Shown here piece after piece: positions 15,984-24,403 of a stretch of 48,756 nucleotides of DNA. Where the stretch lies: contig DATIFQ010000472.1 of assembly GCA_035455185.1 (NCBI GenBank), forward strand, positions 1-48,756. The letters run 5' to 3'. Source of the DNA: JAEHDI01 sp035455185 (lineage in GTDB: Bacteria; Acidobacteriota; Terriglobia; Bryobacterales; Bryobacteraceae). Every line of letters begins with the position of its first letter. Position 1 is the first letter of the stretch. The position numbers and the translations under genes are program-made. The notes under the pieces are model-generated. The model was given only the letters and a program-made list of their open reading frames with translations. It did no database searches and was not told the origin of the DNA.

Positions 15984-18848
15984 CTACAGGGTCTTGAGGT
16001 ATTCGATCAGGTCGTTTAGCTGATCCTTGGTCATGTCGTTGGTGACCCCGTGCTTGTCGTAGGGGTTATAGACGGTCCAGATTTCCTCCAGGGAAGCTGC
16101 TATCCCGTTATGGAGGTAAGGCGCCGAATCGAAGATGTTGTTTAGGTGCGGCGTGTCGAAACGGCCCTGACGGTCGAGGCGGTGGCGTGTGCCGACGTCA
16201 TGCAACCGGCGGTCCGTGTAGTACGGCGGGAAGTGGCACGTTATGCAACGATTGCTGACGGCGATTTCGCGGCCGTCGTTGGTTTGCGTGCGCTCGAAGA
16301 TCACTTTCCCACGCCGCTGCGCCGGCGTTAGTCGGGCGCCAACCGGATGGAAACGGTTCGGGGGCCTCTGAATGGTCGTTATATAGTTATCGACCGCCGA
16401 CAACTGTTCCGGCGTGAAGGGGCTCAGGCGGGTGAAGAAGACCGCCAGGCGCGGGCCGCATTGCCGTGACAGGCTGGGATTCGTACCCTCCCACTTGAAC
16501 GGAGCGGTGTCGAGGATGCCGCGAAGAGTCCGGTTATCGACGGGGCTGAAGCCGATGCCGTCAGCCTCGATGTCGTACGTGACGCCGTCGATGTGGCCGT
16601 CCGGGTGGCACGAGTGACAAGCGTACTGTTTTCGGAATGTAATCCCGGCATTGTTGAAGAGCCGCTCCCCCAAACGCTGCTTGGTGATGACTTTCGGCCC
16701 GCCAAGATCGAGGCGCCCGGCGCTTTCCAGACGGGTCAGGTCGATCACGGTGAGCGAATCGTCCAGCGCGTTCGCAACGAACGCCTGGCGGTGGCGCGCG
16801 TCGACCAGCACTCCGCGAGGGCTGTTCTTGGTCTGGATGTACTTGACGATGAACCCGGACGACTTGCCGAGGTGGTTTGGCAGCACGTACTCGCGCTCGT
16901 AGTCCGATGACCCGCGAACGAGGCTGATCAGCGAGTTGACGTCCACCACAGCCACACGATCCGTGCCGGCGCTGGTGACGAGCGCGTACCGGCCGTCCGG
17001 AGTAAACGCGATGTCGGTGGCGTCGGCGAAGCCCATGTTCGGCTCGTCGAGCAGAACCTGGTCGACCCGACCGTCCCGCCAGAGAACGGCGAGACCGTTG
17101 GTAATCGTCCAGCCCTGGAGAAGGCGAGTCATCGGCACGAGGCTCTTCGTGCGGTTCAGCGTGGCCAAGGCGAATTCGCCGGACGGATGCCAATCGACGC
17201 CCATCATCAAGTTGGCACCGTCAACAACCCACCGGTCTTCGATCACTCCCCGTTCCGTCTCGATCACCGTGATTTCCGAGACGAACGGCTCGCGGATCTT
17301 GGGAATGCGCGAGAGCATGTTCGTCACGAGAATCATCGAGGAATCGGGCGAGCGCGCGAGAGACCACGGACCGCGACTGGCGCTCAACGTCTTGACGCGT
17401 TCGAGAGAAGCGGCGTCGAATACCGTCATGTCCTCGGAGGACGTGTTCAGCACATAGAGCAGCTTCCCCTGGCCGTCGGTGAGAACACCATGAGGCTCGT
17501 CTCCGGCTTCGAGCACCTTGATCACTTTCCGGGATGCGACATCGATCACCGAAACCGTGTCGTCGTAGCGGTTGCTGACGAAGGCGCGCCGTCCGTCCGG
17601 AGAGAACGTGACGTCCGCGGGACTGCCACCGACCCGGATTTCGGCGACCTTCTCCTTCGCGACCGGATCCACCACGACAACAGAATCCGAGGCTTCGCAG
17701 GCGACGTAGAGTTCGCTGCCGTCGGGCCGGAGCGCCATGTTGAGCGGGGTCTTGTACTTCGGGCTGGGATTATCGGCTTTGACCGGCGGGCGAGTCGGGT
17801 GAGCGATCTTTTTCAGCGAGCCGGCGTAGTCGAACGGCTTCTCGGGAGTGTCCTTGTGGCATCGAAGGCAGGTCTCGCGCGAGACGGCCTTCAAGCCGGC
17901 GGCGGCCGCGGCGCGTTTGTCCCGCATGACGGCTTCGTGCATATAGCCGCTGCCGGGGCCGTGGCAGGCCTCACAGCCAACGCCTTCGTCGAGAGAAAAC
18001 GAGTCGACAAACGCCGCCGGGCCGTCCTGGCCTGTGGTGTGGCACTTCAGGCACTTCGGTTCTTTCTGGGGATCTCCCTGAACTCCGTTCTTTCGCGCCG
18101 ATTCGTAGCCGCGCGGCGTCCCAAGCACCGCGAACGCCAGGGCATGACGGCTGCGGCGCCACTCGCTGAACTGGTAGCCCATCGCCGGGCCTCGATGACA
18201 TTTGCCGCACGCGGCGGAGCCAGCGTATTTCGGACCGGACGCTACTGTGAAGGCGTTCGGCGGTTTGGGTATCGAGCCGGCTACGGCGTTTGGCGGAGTG
18301 GGATGCGCAATCTCCTGCCACGCTTTCTTGGCATCTAGCTGGGGAGACTTGAGGACGGCGACGTGGGAGCCTTTCTCGATATGGCAGGTCATGCAGTCGG
18401 CTTCCGTGGGCATCTTCAGGCCGGCCTTCAGTGCCGCGGCGCGATTCCGCATGACCTGTTCGTCCATGTACTCGCTGCCGGGGCCATGGCAGGCCTCGCA
18501 CTGAACACCATCTTCGAGTTGGAAGGTGTCGTCCTTCTCCCAGTCCTCGGCCAAGCCGGCGGGGGCATGGCAGCCCAGGCAAATGGCCGATTCCTGGGGA
18601 TCCTGCCGGAGGCCGCTGATCGTAGCTATCTCTTTCGCTTCCGGCCGCGCGAGACCCGACCAGGCAAGACTGTGCTTCGAGTGCAGCCACAAGCTGTATT
18701 GGTTCCCCATGCCTTGGCCGGCGTGGCACTGACCGCATACTCTCGCACCAACGTAGACCGGCCTTTTCGGTGTGCCCTGCCCGGTCAAGAGGAGCGTCAC
18801 GACCAGAAGTACCGGACTGCAGAGGAACAGGTAACGCATGCGCCTCAT
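15984..18848 (-). CDS. Decaheme cytochrome c with YVTN propeller and peroxidase-like C-terminus
   Basis: A 954-residue exported protein with a signal peptide around residues 4-24. Two homologous tetraheme units (cytochrome c-554-like) come first. Unit one has CxxCH at Cys38, 90, 117 and 152; unit two at Cys214, 266, 292 and 327, and both share 'CEACHGPGS.YM'. Residues about 367-710 form a YVTN-type beta-propeller ('VTFSPDGRRAFVSNRYDDTV', 'IAFTPDGRYALVTSAGTDRV'). The C-terminal 240 residues carry CHSCH (Cys744) and CITCH (Cys868), arranged like the MauG/di-heme peroxidase family. That makes ten predicted c-type hemes. GGGAG lies six bases before the start, which overlaps the previous stop (ATGA). 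Periplasmic or outer-surface electron transfer is likely; the electron donor and acceptor are unknown. Confidence 0.88.
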   Translation of the reverse strand: MRRMRYLFLCSPVLLVVTLLLTGQGTPKRPVYVGARVCGQCHAGQGMGNQYSLWLHSKHSLAWSGLARPEAKEIATISGLRQDPQESAICLGCHAPAGLAEDWEKDDTFQLEDGVQCEACHGPGSEYMDEQVMRNRAAALKAGLKMPTEADCMTCHIEKGSHVAVLKSPQLDAKKAWQEIAHPTPPNAVAGSIPKPPNAFTVASGPKYAGSAACGKCHRGPAMGYQFSEWRRSRHALAFAVLGTPRGYESARKNGVQGDPQKEPKCLKCHTTGQDGPAAFVDSFSLDEGVGCEACHGPGSGYMHEAVMRDKRAAAAAGLKAVSRETCLRCHKDTPEKPFDYAGSLKKIAHPTRPPVKADNPSPKYKTPLNMALRPDGSELYVACEASDSVVVVDPVAKEKVAEIRVGGSPADVTFSPDGRRAFVSNRYDDTVSVIDVASRKVIKVLEAGDEPHGVLTDGQGKLLYVLNTSSEDMTVFDAASLERVKTLSASRGPWSLARSPDSSMILVTNMLSRIPKIREPFVSEITVIETERGVIEDRWVVDGANLMMGVDWHPSGEFALATLNRTKSLVPMTRLLQGWTITNGLAVLWRDGRVDQVLLDEPNMGFADATDIAFTPDGRYALVTSAGTDRVAVVDVNSLISLVRGSSDYEREYVLPNHLGKSSGFIVKYIQTKNSPRGVLVDARHRQAFVANALDDSLTVIDLTRLESAGRLDLGGPKVITKQRLGERLFNNAGITFRKQYACHSCHPDGHIDGVTYDIEADGIGFSPVDNRTLRGILDTAPFKWEGTNPSLSRQCGPRLAVFFTRLSPFTPEQLSAVDNYITTIQRPPNRFHPVGARLTPAQRRGKVIFERTQTNDGREIAVSNRCITCHFPPYYTDRRLHDVGTRHRLDRQGRFDTPHLNNIFDSAPYLHNGIAASLEEIWTVYNPYDKHGVTNDMTKDQLNDLIEYLKTL

Positions 18849-20494
18849 GGTTTGCTCCCGTTCGCCTTTGCATCCCGAACCAGCTTCAGGAACTGGTTCG
18901 CCTTCACATTCTCGAGTTTCTGAACGTTGCCGTCGGGCCAGCGGATCTCGACCGAATCGGCTTGCCCGGCCTTCCCCAACCCGAAGTGGAGGCGGGGATC
19001 GCCCTGACCAAGATACCCACGTGTGGGTGTGAGATCTTCGATCTGGCGGAGCGATCCGGTGGTGACGATCACTCGCGCGCCATTGGCGTCGCGCGAGCCG
19101 GTGGGGAACTTGAGTTTCAATTCAACGGTAAGCCAGTTGCCTCGGTTGCCACCGTCGTTGCGCAGAAACTTGGCGTAGTCGTTCAGGTTGACCACGACCA
19201 GATCGACGTCGCCGTCATTGTCGAAATCGCCCCATGTGGCTCCGCGGCCGACGTACTTCTCGAAGAAGTACTTGCCCGACTGACGCGAGACGTCCTCGAA
19301 GGTGCCATTCCCCTTGTTGCGGGCCAAAGTGTCTTCCTGGACGTACTCGTGGTGGGCGTTGCCGTGGACGGTAAAGATATCGAGCCAGCCGTCGTTGTCG
19401 TAGTCGAGCATGATGCCGGCCCACCCGGCATACTGGGCCATGAGGACAGAAATGCCGGAAGTCTCAGTCTGGTCCCGGAAGCCCTTCTCGTACTGCATCA
19501 ACAGGCTGTTGTAGTTGAGGTCAGGGACGTAAACATCGAGCAGTCCGTTGCGGTCCACGTCGCCGATGAAGGGACCCATGGACGAGACGCCCTGGCCATG
19601 CTCCCCATAAGCAAGACCCTTGAACAAAGCTTTCTCGGTGAACTTACCCTTCCCGTCGTTCTCGAAATAGTAGTTCTCCATCGCGTCGTTGGTGACGTAG
19701 ATGTCGAGGTCGCCGTCGTTGTCGAGGTCGGCGGCGGTGGCGCCCATGGCTCGCCCGTCGGGGAAGTATAGACCCGCCTCTTTAGTCATGTCGGTAAACG
19801 TACCGTCCCCGTTGTTGCGGTAGAGAGCATCCGGTTCGCCGTTGTAGCTCAGCGGTCCGGGGTAGCCGGCGGCGGGATAGAAATCCCGGAACTTGCCGTC
19901 ATCGTAGAGCAGATAGTTGGCGACGAAGACATCGAGATAGCCGTCATTGTTGTAATCGAACCATACACCCCCAAGGCTCCAGTGTTTGTCCGCAAGGCCG
20001 GATTTCTCAGACACATCCGTGAAAGTGCCGTCGCCATTGTTGTGGTAAAGGATGTTCGGACCGTAGTTGAGCACGTAGAGGTCGACATAGCCATCGTTGT
20101 CGTAGTCGGCGGCGGAGCAGGCGGAACTGAAGATGCCCTTGCCGTTAACGCCCGTCTGATCGGTGACGTCGGTGAACGTCCTGTTGCCGTTGTTCTTGTA
20201 GAGCTTGTTGAAGAGCTTGCCGCGAAGATCTCGGCCCTCGTTGTCGCTGACGTTTCGGGTCCACGTGCCGGTAACGAAATAGAGGTCGAGGAAGCCGTCG
20301 TTGTTGTAATCGAAGGCACAGGCGCCGCCGCCGGTGCCCTCGACGATGTTATCGAGATGATGATCGCCGTAGCTGTGCTTGAACTGGACACCGGCTTCTT
20401 TCGAGATTTCAGTGAAAACCGGCAGCTCCGGCCCGGCCGCGGCCGCAAGGAGAGCAGCGGTCAGAACAGACGGGAGGGCCAATCCGAATCTCAT
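18845..20494 (-). CDS. Secreted FG-GAP repeat protein with ASPIC/UnbV domain (CRTAC1-like)
   Basis: A 549-residue exported protein: signal peptide at residues 1-20, then a seven-bladed FG-GAP/VCBS propeller and a C-terminal ASPIC/UnbV domain ('GYLGQGDPRLHFGLGKAGQA', 'VEIRWPDGNVQKLENV'). At least seven calcium-binding loops of the DxDxDG type are visible, for example 'DYNNDGFLDLYFV', 'DYDNDGYVDLYVL', 'DLDNDGDLDIYVT' and 'DFDNDGDVDLVVV'. The start at 20494 has GGAGGT six bases upstream and overlaps the previous stop by four bases; a much longer open frame to 20767 is only the shadow of the upstream gene. The family is common in Acidobacteria and Planctomycetes, as secreted adhesion or binding proteins, without a defined biochemical activity. 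Fixed position between two cytochromes suggests a structural partner. Confidence 0.88.
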   Translation of the reverse strand: MRFGLALPSVLTAALLAAAAGPELPVFTEISKEAGVQFKHSYGDHHLDNIVEGTGGGACAFDYNNDGFLDLYFVTGTWTRNVSDNEGRDLRGKLFNKLYKNNGNRTFTDVTDQTGVNGKGIFSSACSAADYDNDGYVDLYVLNYGPNILYHNNGDGTFTDVSEKSGLADKHWSLGGVWFDYNNDGYLDVFVANYLLYDDGKFRDFYPAAGYPGPLSYNGEPDALYRNNGDGTFTDMTKEAGLYFPDGRAMGATAADLDNDGDLDIYVTNDAMENYYFENDGKGKFTEKALFKGLAYGEHGQGVSSMGPFIGDVDRNGLLDVYVPDLNYNSLLMQYEKGFRDQTETSGISVLMAQYAGWAGIMLDYDNDGWLDIFTVHGNAHHEYVQEDTLARNKGNGTFEDVSRQSGKYFFEKYVGRGATWGDFDNDGDVDLVVVNLNDYAKFLRNDGGNRGNWLTVELKLKFPTGSRDANGARVIVTTGSLRQIEDLTPTRGYLGQGDPRLHFGLGKAGQADSVEIRWPDGNVQKLENVKANQFLKLVRDAKANGSKP

Positions 20495-22305
20495 TGCAGA
20501 CCTCCAAAGAGTGCTCCGAGGTCGATCCATTCGAGGATGGTTCTTCTTTCGTCGTCCGTCAAGGGTGGGGAGCCCTCGGGTGGCATGGGGCGAACCTCCT
20601 TCCGGGCGGGTTGCGGTCCATCCCACGGGCGCGCGGTCACCCTGCCGAAAAGGCTCCAGACGAGCGGGCTGACCCGGGATCGGCCCGCAACGACCAGCTT
20701 CGCCAGTTCCACGCGGTTGTCGAGCCGGGGCGGGACGGCGCCGGAGTGACACGCCGGACTGGCGCACTTCCTTAGGAGAAGCGGCTGGATATCGCGTTCG
20801 AAGTTGACCGTGCGACGCCTCTCCGGCGGGAGTGTCAAGGGCACCGAGGGACGGGTGACCGCCTGGGCGAGCACGTTCGGCGGAGTGAGTTCGCCGTCCT
20901 CATGACAGCCGATGCATCCGCGAACCTCCTTGTTCTTCGCCCAGACCCACTTGCAGGTACGGAGCGCGGCTCCCTCCGCGTCGAGCGCCTGAAACTGAAT
21001 CGGCGTATTGGCGGGAACTTGAATGTTGAAGGACCCGTCGTCCTCGACGTTGATCTCGCCGAGAATGCGCTGCGACAGGCGTGGCGCCGGAGCGGACGGG
21101 CCGAAGAACCCGTTTCCCAGAGAAGGGCCGGCGGGCTCGCCCGGGACTCCCTCGACGACCCGGAGGCGTTTCATCGAACCGGGCGGTAACCAGCCCTGGT
21201 TTTTCAAGTCGGTGATATAAGCGCTCAGGCAATAAAAGCGCGCCGTTGGCTCGCGGTCGTCAACCACGGAAGAACGGCCGTCGGGCTCGGGCCGCGGAAC
21301 CAGCGCGCGGGCCTGGATGTCGTGCCGCGCCGGGTCGTCATGCAGTGGGACAGTACGCCCGGTGTCGGGATCAAAGCGGAAGATGCCGTACGTGCCAGAG
21401 CCATTCCCCGGCCGGCGGGAGACGAGAATCTCACCATTGGGCAGAGGCGATGGTGAGTGAAAGAGGCCCTCCGCCGGACGGGTGAGTACGCGGTGGGAGT
21501 GGAGGTTTCGCCGCAGGCTGACCGAGGCAAGCCAACCCGAGCCGTCGGGGGAGGGTTTATCGGATTCCACGAGAACGACCAGCCGTTTCGACGTGACGCA
21601 CGGCATCCGCTTGATGGGAGCGCCTTCATCCCCCGAGAAAATCGCGAAGTCCGTGCCGTCGAGGTTAATGCCAAACAAGGCCTCGCGGTCGATGGCGTCC
21701 GGCTCCAGCCGATCTCGCTGGCTGGAGGCAAAGACGATCCGGCCGTCGGGAAGCATGTGCGGGTCCCGGTCACCGAGCGGGCTGTACGTCAGGCGGCGGG
21801 TGGCGGAGCCGTCCAGTTTGCAGGAGTACAAGGCCGGCACACCGCTCCGGTAGCCGACATAGGCGATCTGGTGCCAGGGACTGTCGGCGGTGATGATGTA
21901 GATCTGCGACTGGTAGAAGGGACTCCGGCAGTCCCCCGGCTCTCGGGTGATCTGGCGTATGCGGGTCCCGTCCGCTTGCATCTCGAAGATCTGCCAGTGG
22001 TCGGAAGCCTGTTTTTTCCCGGCGAAGAGGATGCGTTTCCCATCGAAGGAGACCTCGGCATCGGCCGCGCTATGAAATCCGGTACTCAGAACGTGGAGGG
22101 AGCCGTCCGGACGGAGAAGGACGAGGCGGGTAGATTCTCCTGACGGGGTAGAAGGGCCGGCGGAAAGCTGGGTGAAGACGATGGCCGGACGTGCCGGATC
22201 GCCGGGATGTGCCCGCAGAGTCTGGCCAGCCTTCGAGGGAACGGCGAGGCACGCGCCCCATACCAGCGCCAGAACAGTTGACCTGAATCTGGTGATTCTG
22301 TTCAT
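20491..22305 (-). CDS. Exported PD40-propeller protein with C-terminal cytochrome domain
   Basis: A 604-residue protein opening the operon. A signal peptide covers about residues 1-27 ('VLALVWGACLAVPSKA'). The N-terminal two thirds are TolB/PD40-type propeller blades ('AEVSFDGKRILFAGKKQ', 'LTYSPLGDRDPHMLPDGRIV'). Then come 'CIGCHE', a CxxCH heme site, and a terminal domain of the Planctomycete-cytochrome type: 'NFERDIQPLLLRKCASPACH', a CxxxxCH variant, and 'MPPEGSPPLTDDERRTILEW', with a likely Met ligand. The overall layout recalls proteins annotated as hydrazine synthase alpha-like, but hydrazine chemistry is not implied. I chose ATG 22305 for the signal peptide; the frame stays open to 22362. 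It overlaps the next gene by four bases. The second heme site is non-canonical and may be five-coordinate or unused. Confidence 0.82.
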   Translation of the reverse strand: MNRITRFRSTVLALVWGACLAVPSKAGQTLRAHPGDPARPAIVFTQLSAGPSTPSGESTRLVLLRPDGSLHVLSTGFHSAADAEVSFDGKRILFAGKKQASDHWQIFEMQADGTRIRQITREPGDCRSPFYQSQIYIITADSPWHQIAYVGYRSGVPALYSCKLDGSATRRLTYSPLGDRDPHMLPDGRIVFASSQRDRLEPDAIDREALFGINLDGTDFAIFSGDEGAPIKRMPCVTSKRLVVLVESDKPSPDGSGWLASVSLRRNLHSHRVLTRPAEGLFHSPSPLPNGEILVSRRPGNGSGTYGIFRFDPDTGRTVPLHDDPARHDIQARALVPRPEPDGRSSVVDDREPTARFYCLSAYITDLKNQGWLPPGSMKRLRVVEGVPGEPAGPSLGNGFFGPSAPAPRLSQRILGEINVEDDGSFNIQVPANTPIQFQALDAEGAALRTCKWVWAKNKEVRGCIGCHEDGELTPPNVLAQAVTRPSVPLTLPPERRRTVNFERDIQPLLLRKCASPACHSGAVPPRLDNRVELAKLVVAGRSRVSPLVWSLFGRVTARPWDGPQPARKEVRPMPPEGSPPLTDDERRTILEWIDLGALFGGLQ

Positions 22306-22330
22306 CTCACTCCCACTGCGTCCCCAATCC

Positions 22331-22375
22331 GTGCCAGGACCACTAGCGAGACCGGCAGACAATCGGACCTGGCAC
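22331..22375. repeat. Inverted repeat in the cytochrome operon leader
   Basis: GTGCCAGGACC (22331-22341) and GGACCTGGCAC (22365-22375) are inverted copies with one mismatch and a 23-base spacer, located 26-70 bases upstream of the cytochrome operon start codon. It could be an operator, a leader hairpin or a degenerate REP element; sequence alone does not decide. Confidence 0.45.
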
Positions 22376-22400
22376 TCCGTTCCGCGCTGTCCTTGGGCCG

Positions 22401-22406
22401 ATTATA
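22401..22406 (-). promoter_or_regulatory. Candidate -10 element for the cytochrome operon
   Basis: On the minus strand this is a perfect TATAAT, about 96 bases before the first start codon of the operon. No good -35 is found at 16-18 bases spacing (the 17-base position reads ACTTCT), so a regulator-assisted or alternative promoter is possible. Confidence 0.35.
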
Positions 22407-22504
22407 CCGTGAGCCGGGCGGGGAGAAGTCAGCCGGCCGCGTCTGATAAAATGTTGAATCGGCCTGCTGTACCAACCTAAACAAAGCAGGGAGTCTTTTC
22501 TTCG

Positions 22505-23062
22505 ATGATTCAAGCCACCCAATTGCGTCCGGGCATGGTGATCAAGTTCAACAATGAGCTGTTCTCGATCTTCAGCGTCTTCCATCGCACGCCCGGAAAC
22601 TTGCGGGGATTCGTGCAGGCGAAGATGCGAAGTCTGCGAAGCGGGTCAATGACCGAGCACCGCTTCTCTTCGGAAGACCGCGTCGAACGTGCCATGCTCG
22701 AAGAACACGAAATGGAGTACTTGTACGACGACGGCGAGTTTTACTACTTCATGAACACCGAGAACTACGAGCAGATGCACCTGACGAAAGACATTCTCGG
22801 GGACGCCGTCCAGTATCTGATTCCGCAGTTGAAGGTCAACATCGAGTTCTATGAAGGCAAGCCGATGAGCGTCGAACTGCCGGCGACGGTGGATATGACG
22901 GTCGTGGAGACCGAACCTGGGCTGAAAGGCGCTACGGTCTCCAACGTGACCAAGCCGGCAAAGGTCGAGACGGGGCTTGTCGTGCAGGTGCCACCGTTCA
23001 TCAACCAGGGCGAGAAGATCCGTGTGAACACTGCGGAAGGAACATACCAGGAACGGGCCTGA
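22505..23062 (+). CDS. efp: Elongation factor P with Asn loop tip
   Basis: EF-P rescues ribosomes stalled on polyproline by binding between the P and E sites. The 185-residue protein has all three beta domains: KOW-like domain I ('LRPGMVIKFNNELFSIFSVF'), the OB domain from 'DDGEFYYFMNTENYEQ', and C-terminal OB 'KGATVSNVTKPAKVETGLVV' ending 'IRVNTAEGTYQERA'. The tip loop reads 'HRTPGNLRGFVQAKM'. Aligning on the following 'K(M/L)RSL' helix start, Asn32 sits where E. coli has the lysylated Lys34 and Pseudomonas the rhamnosylated Arg32. The known EpmA/EpmB and EarP modification routes therefore do not fit. AGGGAG lies about 12 bases upstream of ATG 22505. Convergent with selA, three bases apart. 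Confidence 0.96.
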   Translation: MIQATQLRPGMVIKFNNELFSIFSVFHRTPGNLRGFVQAKMRSLRSGSMTEHRFSSEDRVERAMLEEHEMEYLYDDGEFYYFMNTENYEQMHLTKDILGDAVQYLIPQLKVNIEFYEGKPMSVELPATVDMTVVETEPGLKGATVSNVTKPAKVETGLVVQVPPFINQGEKIRVNTAEGTYQERA

Positions 23063-23065
23063 GGC

Positions 23066-24403
23066 TTACGCCGCAGCCCGGCGAAGGGCGGCGGCCAGCT
23101 CCGCTTCTTCTTCGGGGAACACAGTACGAAGGTCCAGAATCAGCCGGTCCTTCTCAATCCGAGCGACTACCGGAGGGTCGCCGGCTCGCAGCCGATTCTC
23201 CAAAGCGACGACATCGGGCGCCGCGACAGCGATCAGCCAAGTCGGGATCGACAGGTCGGGCGTGGAACCTCCGCCGATCACCGATTCACCGGGCGCCACC
23301 TCCGCCGGCACACCGTCCAGCGAACGAACGAGCCTTTCCGCCCGCGCACGAATACTCTCCGCAGGTTCCGCGATCATGCGAAGCGCGGGGATTTCGTTCG
23401 CGCGGCCAAGCAGGAGATGGCGCAGCGTTGTTTCGAGAGCCTGATAAATCAGCTTGTCCAGGCGCAACGCGCGGAACATCGGGCTGCGGCGCAACCGCCC
23501 CACGATCTCCGGCTTCCCACAGAGGATGCCTGCCTGCGGACCGCCCAGGAGTTTGTCTCCGCTGAAAGAGACAAGATCAGCCCCTTCACGCAGGCTGTTT
23601 GTAACGAGGGGCTCGCCGACACCATGAGCGCGCAGATCCACTATGCAGCCGCTACCGAGGTCTTCGTAAACCGCGATCCCGCACTCGCGCCCCAGCGCAG
23701 CCAGCTCCGCTAAACCGGGTCTGGCGGTAAAGCCTCGGATCTGGAAATTGCTGTGGTGCACCCGGAGCAGAAGGCGGGTGCGGTCGGTGATCGCGGCGCG
23801 ATAGTCGCCGATATGAGTGCGGTTGGTGGTGCCGACCTCGCGAAGGATGGCGCCGGAGCGGGCCATGATGTCCGGGATGCGAAAGCCATCGCCGATTTCG
23901 ATCAGCTCACCGCGAGAAACGATGACCTCGTAACCAGCGGCCAGTTCATTGAGGGCCAGGTAGACGGCGGCGGCATTATTGTTCACGGCGACGGCCGGCC
24001 AGCCGAGAAGCCGCTCCAGCAGGCCGGCGGCGTGGACATCGCGATTCCCGCGTTTGCCGGCGGCGAGATCGTACTCAAGGTTTGAGTAGCCTCCGAGGAG
24101 CGTCAAAGCGGGAAGAGGCGCACGGCCGAGGTTCGTGTGAAGCACGACGCCCGTGGCGTTGATCACGCGCCGGAGCGACGGGCGCACCAGTTCCGCCAGA
24201 GCGGACGCCACCCTTGCGTCCACCGAAGCCGGGTCGACGGAGCGGCCCGTGCGGATTTCCGCTCGCATGGCATCGAGCACGCGCCGGATCTCCTCGACCA
24301 CCAGACCCCGTGGATACTCTGAAAGAAGTCCCGCCAGCCGGCCGAGCACGTCATCGACCGAAGGGAGGTCGTGGAATGCGAGACCGTCGGGATGCTGCTT
24401 CAC
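23066..24403 (-). CDS. selA: L-seryl-tRNA(Sec) selenium transferase
   Basis: SelA is the PLP enzyme that converts seryl-tRNA(Sec) to selenocysteyl-tRNA using selenophosphate. Length (445) and features fit: N-terminal helical tRNA-binding part starting 'LPSVDDVLGRLAG', 'RRVINATGVVLHTNLGRAPL', 'NNNAAAVYLALNELA', 'SRGELIEIGDGFRIPDIM', 'GTTNRTH', and the PLP lysine Lys284 in 'SFSGDKLLGGPQAG'. The start at 24403 is GTG, and GTGA overlaps the stop of the HEPN remnant upstream. selB, selD and tRNA-Sec are not in the window, so a working Sec pathway can only be presumed. A SelA-like but exported PLP protein elsewhere (33306-34502) lacks the tRNA-binding N-terminus, which helps confirm this one as true SelA. 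Confidence 0.94.
   Translation of the reverse strand: MKQHPDGLAFHDLPSVDDVLGRLAGLLSEYPRGLVVEEIRRVLDAMRAEIRTGRSVDPASVDARVASALAELVRPSLRRVINATGVVLHTNLGRAPLPALTLLGGYSNLEYDLAAGKRGNRDVHAAGLLERLLGWPAVAVNNNAAAVYLALNELAAGYEVIVSRGELIEIGDGFRIPDIMARSGAILREVGTTNRTHIGDYRAAITDRTRLLLRVHHSNFQIRGFTARPGLAELAALGRECGIAVYEDLGSGCIVDLRAHGVGEPLVTNSLREGADLVSFSGDKLLGGPQAGILCGKPEIVGRLRRSPMFRALRLDKLIYQALETTLRHLLLGRANEIPALRMIAEPAESIRARAERLVRSLDGVPAEVAPGESVIGGGSTPDLSIPTWLIAVAAPDVVALENRLRAGDPPVVARIEKDRLILDLRTVFPEEEAELAAALRRAAA

Noticed and set aside
17187..18338. 383-residue plus-strand open frame
   Set aside because: Antisense to the decaheme gene, whose ten CxxCH motifs fix the correct strand and frame.
20494..20767. Extended N-terminus of the FG-GAP protein
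   Set aside because: The extra 91 residues are antisense-like and arginine-rich, overlap the upstream gene, and precede a signal peptide with its own GGAGGT site.
20491..22305. True hydrazine synthase alpha subunit
   Set aside because: Only the broad propeller-plus-cytochrome layout is similar; no beta or gamma subunits or hydrazine dehydrogenase genes accompany it.
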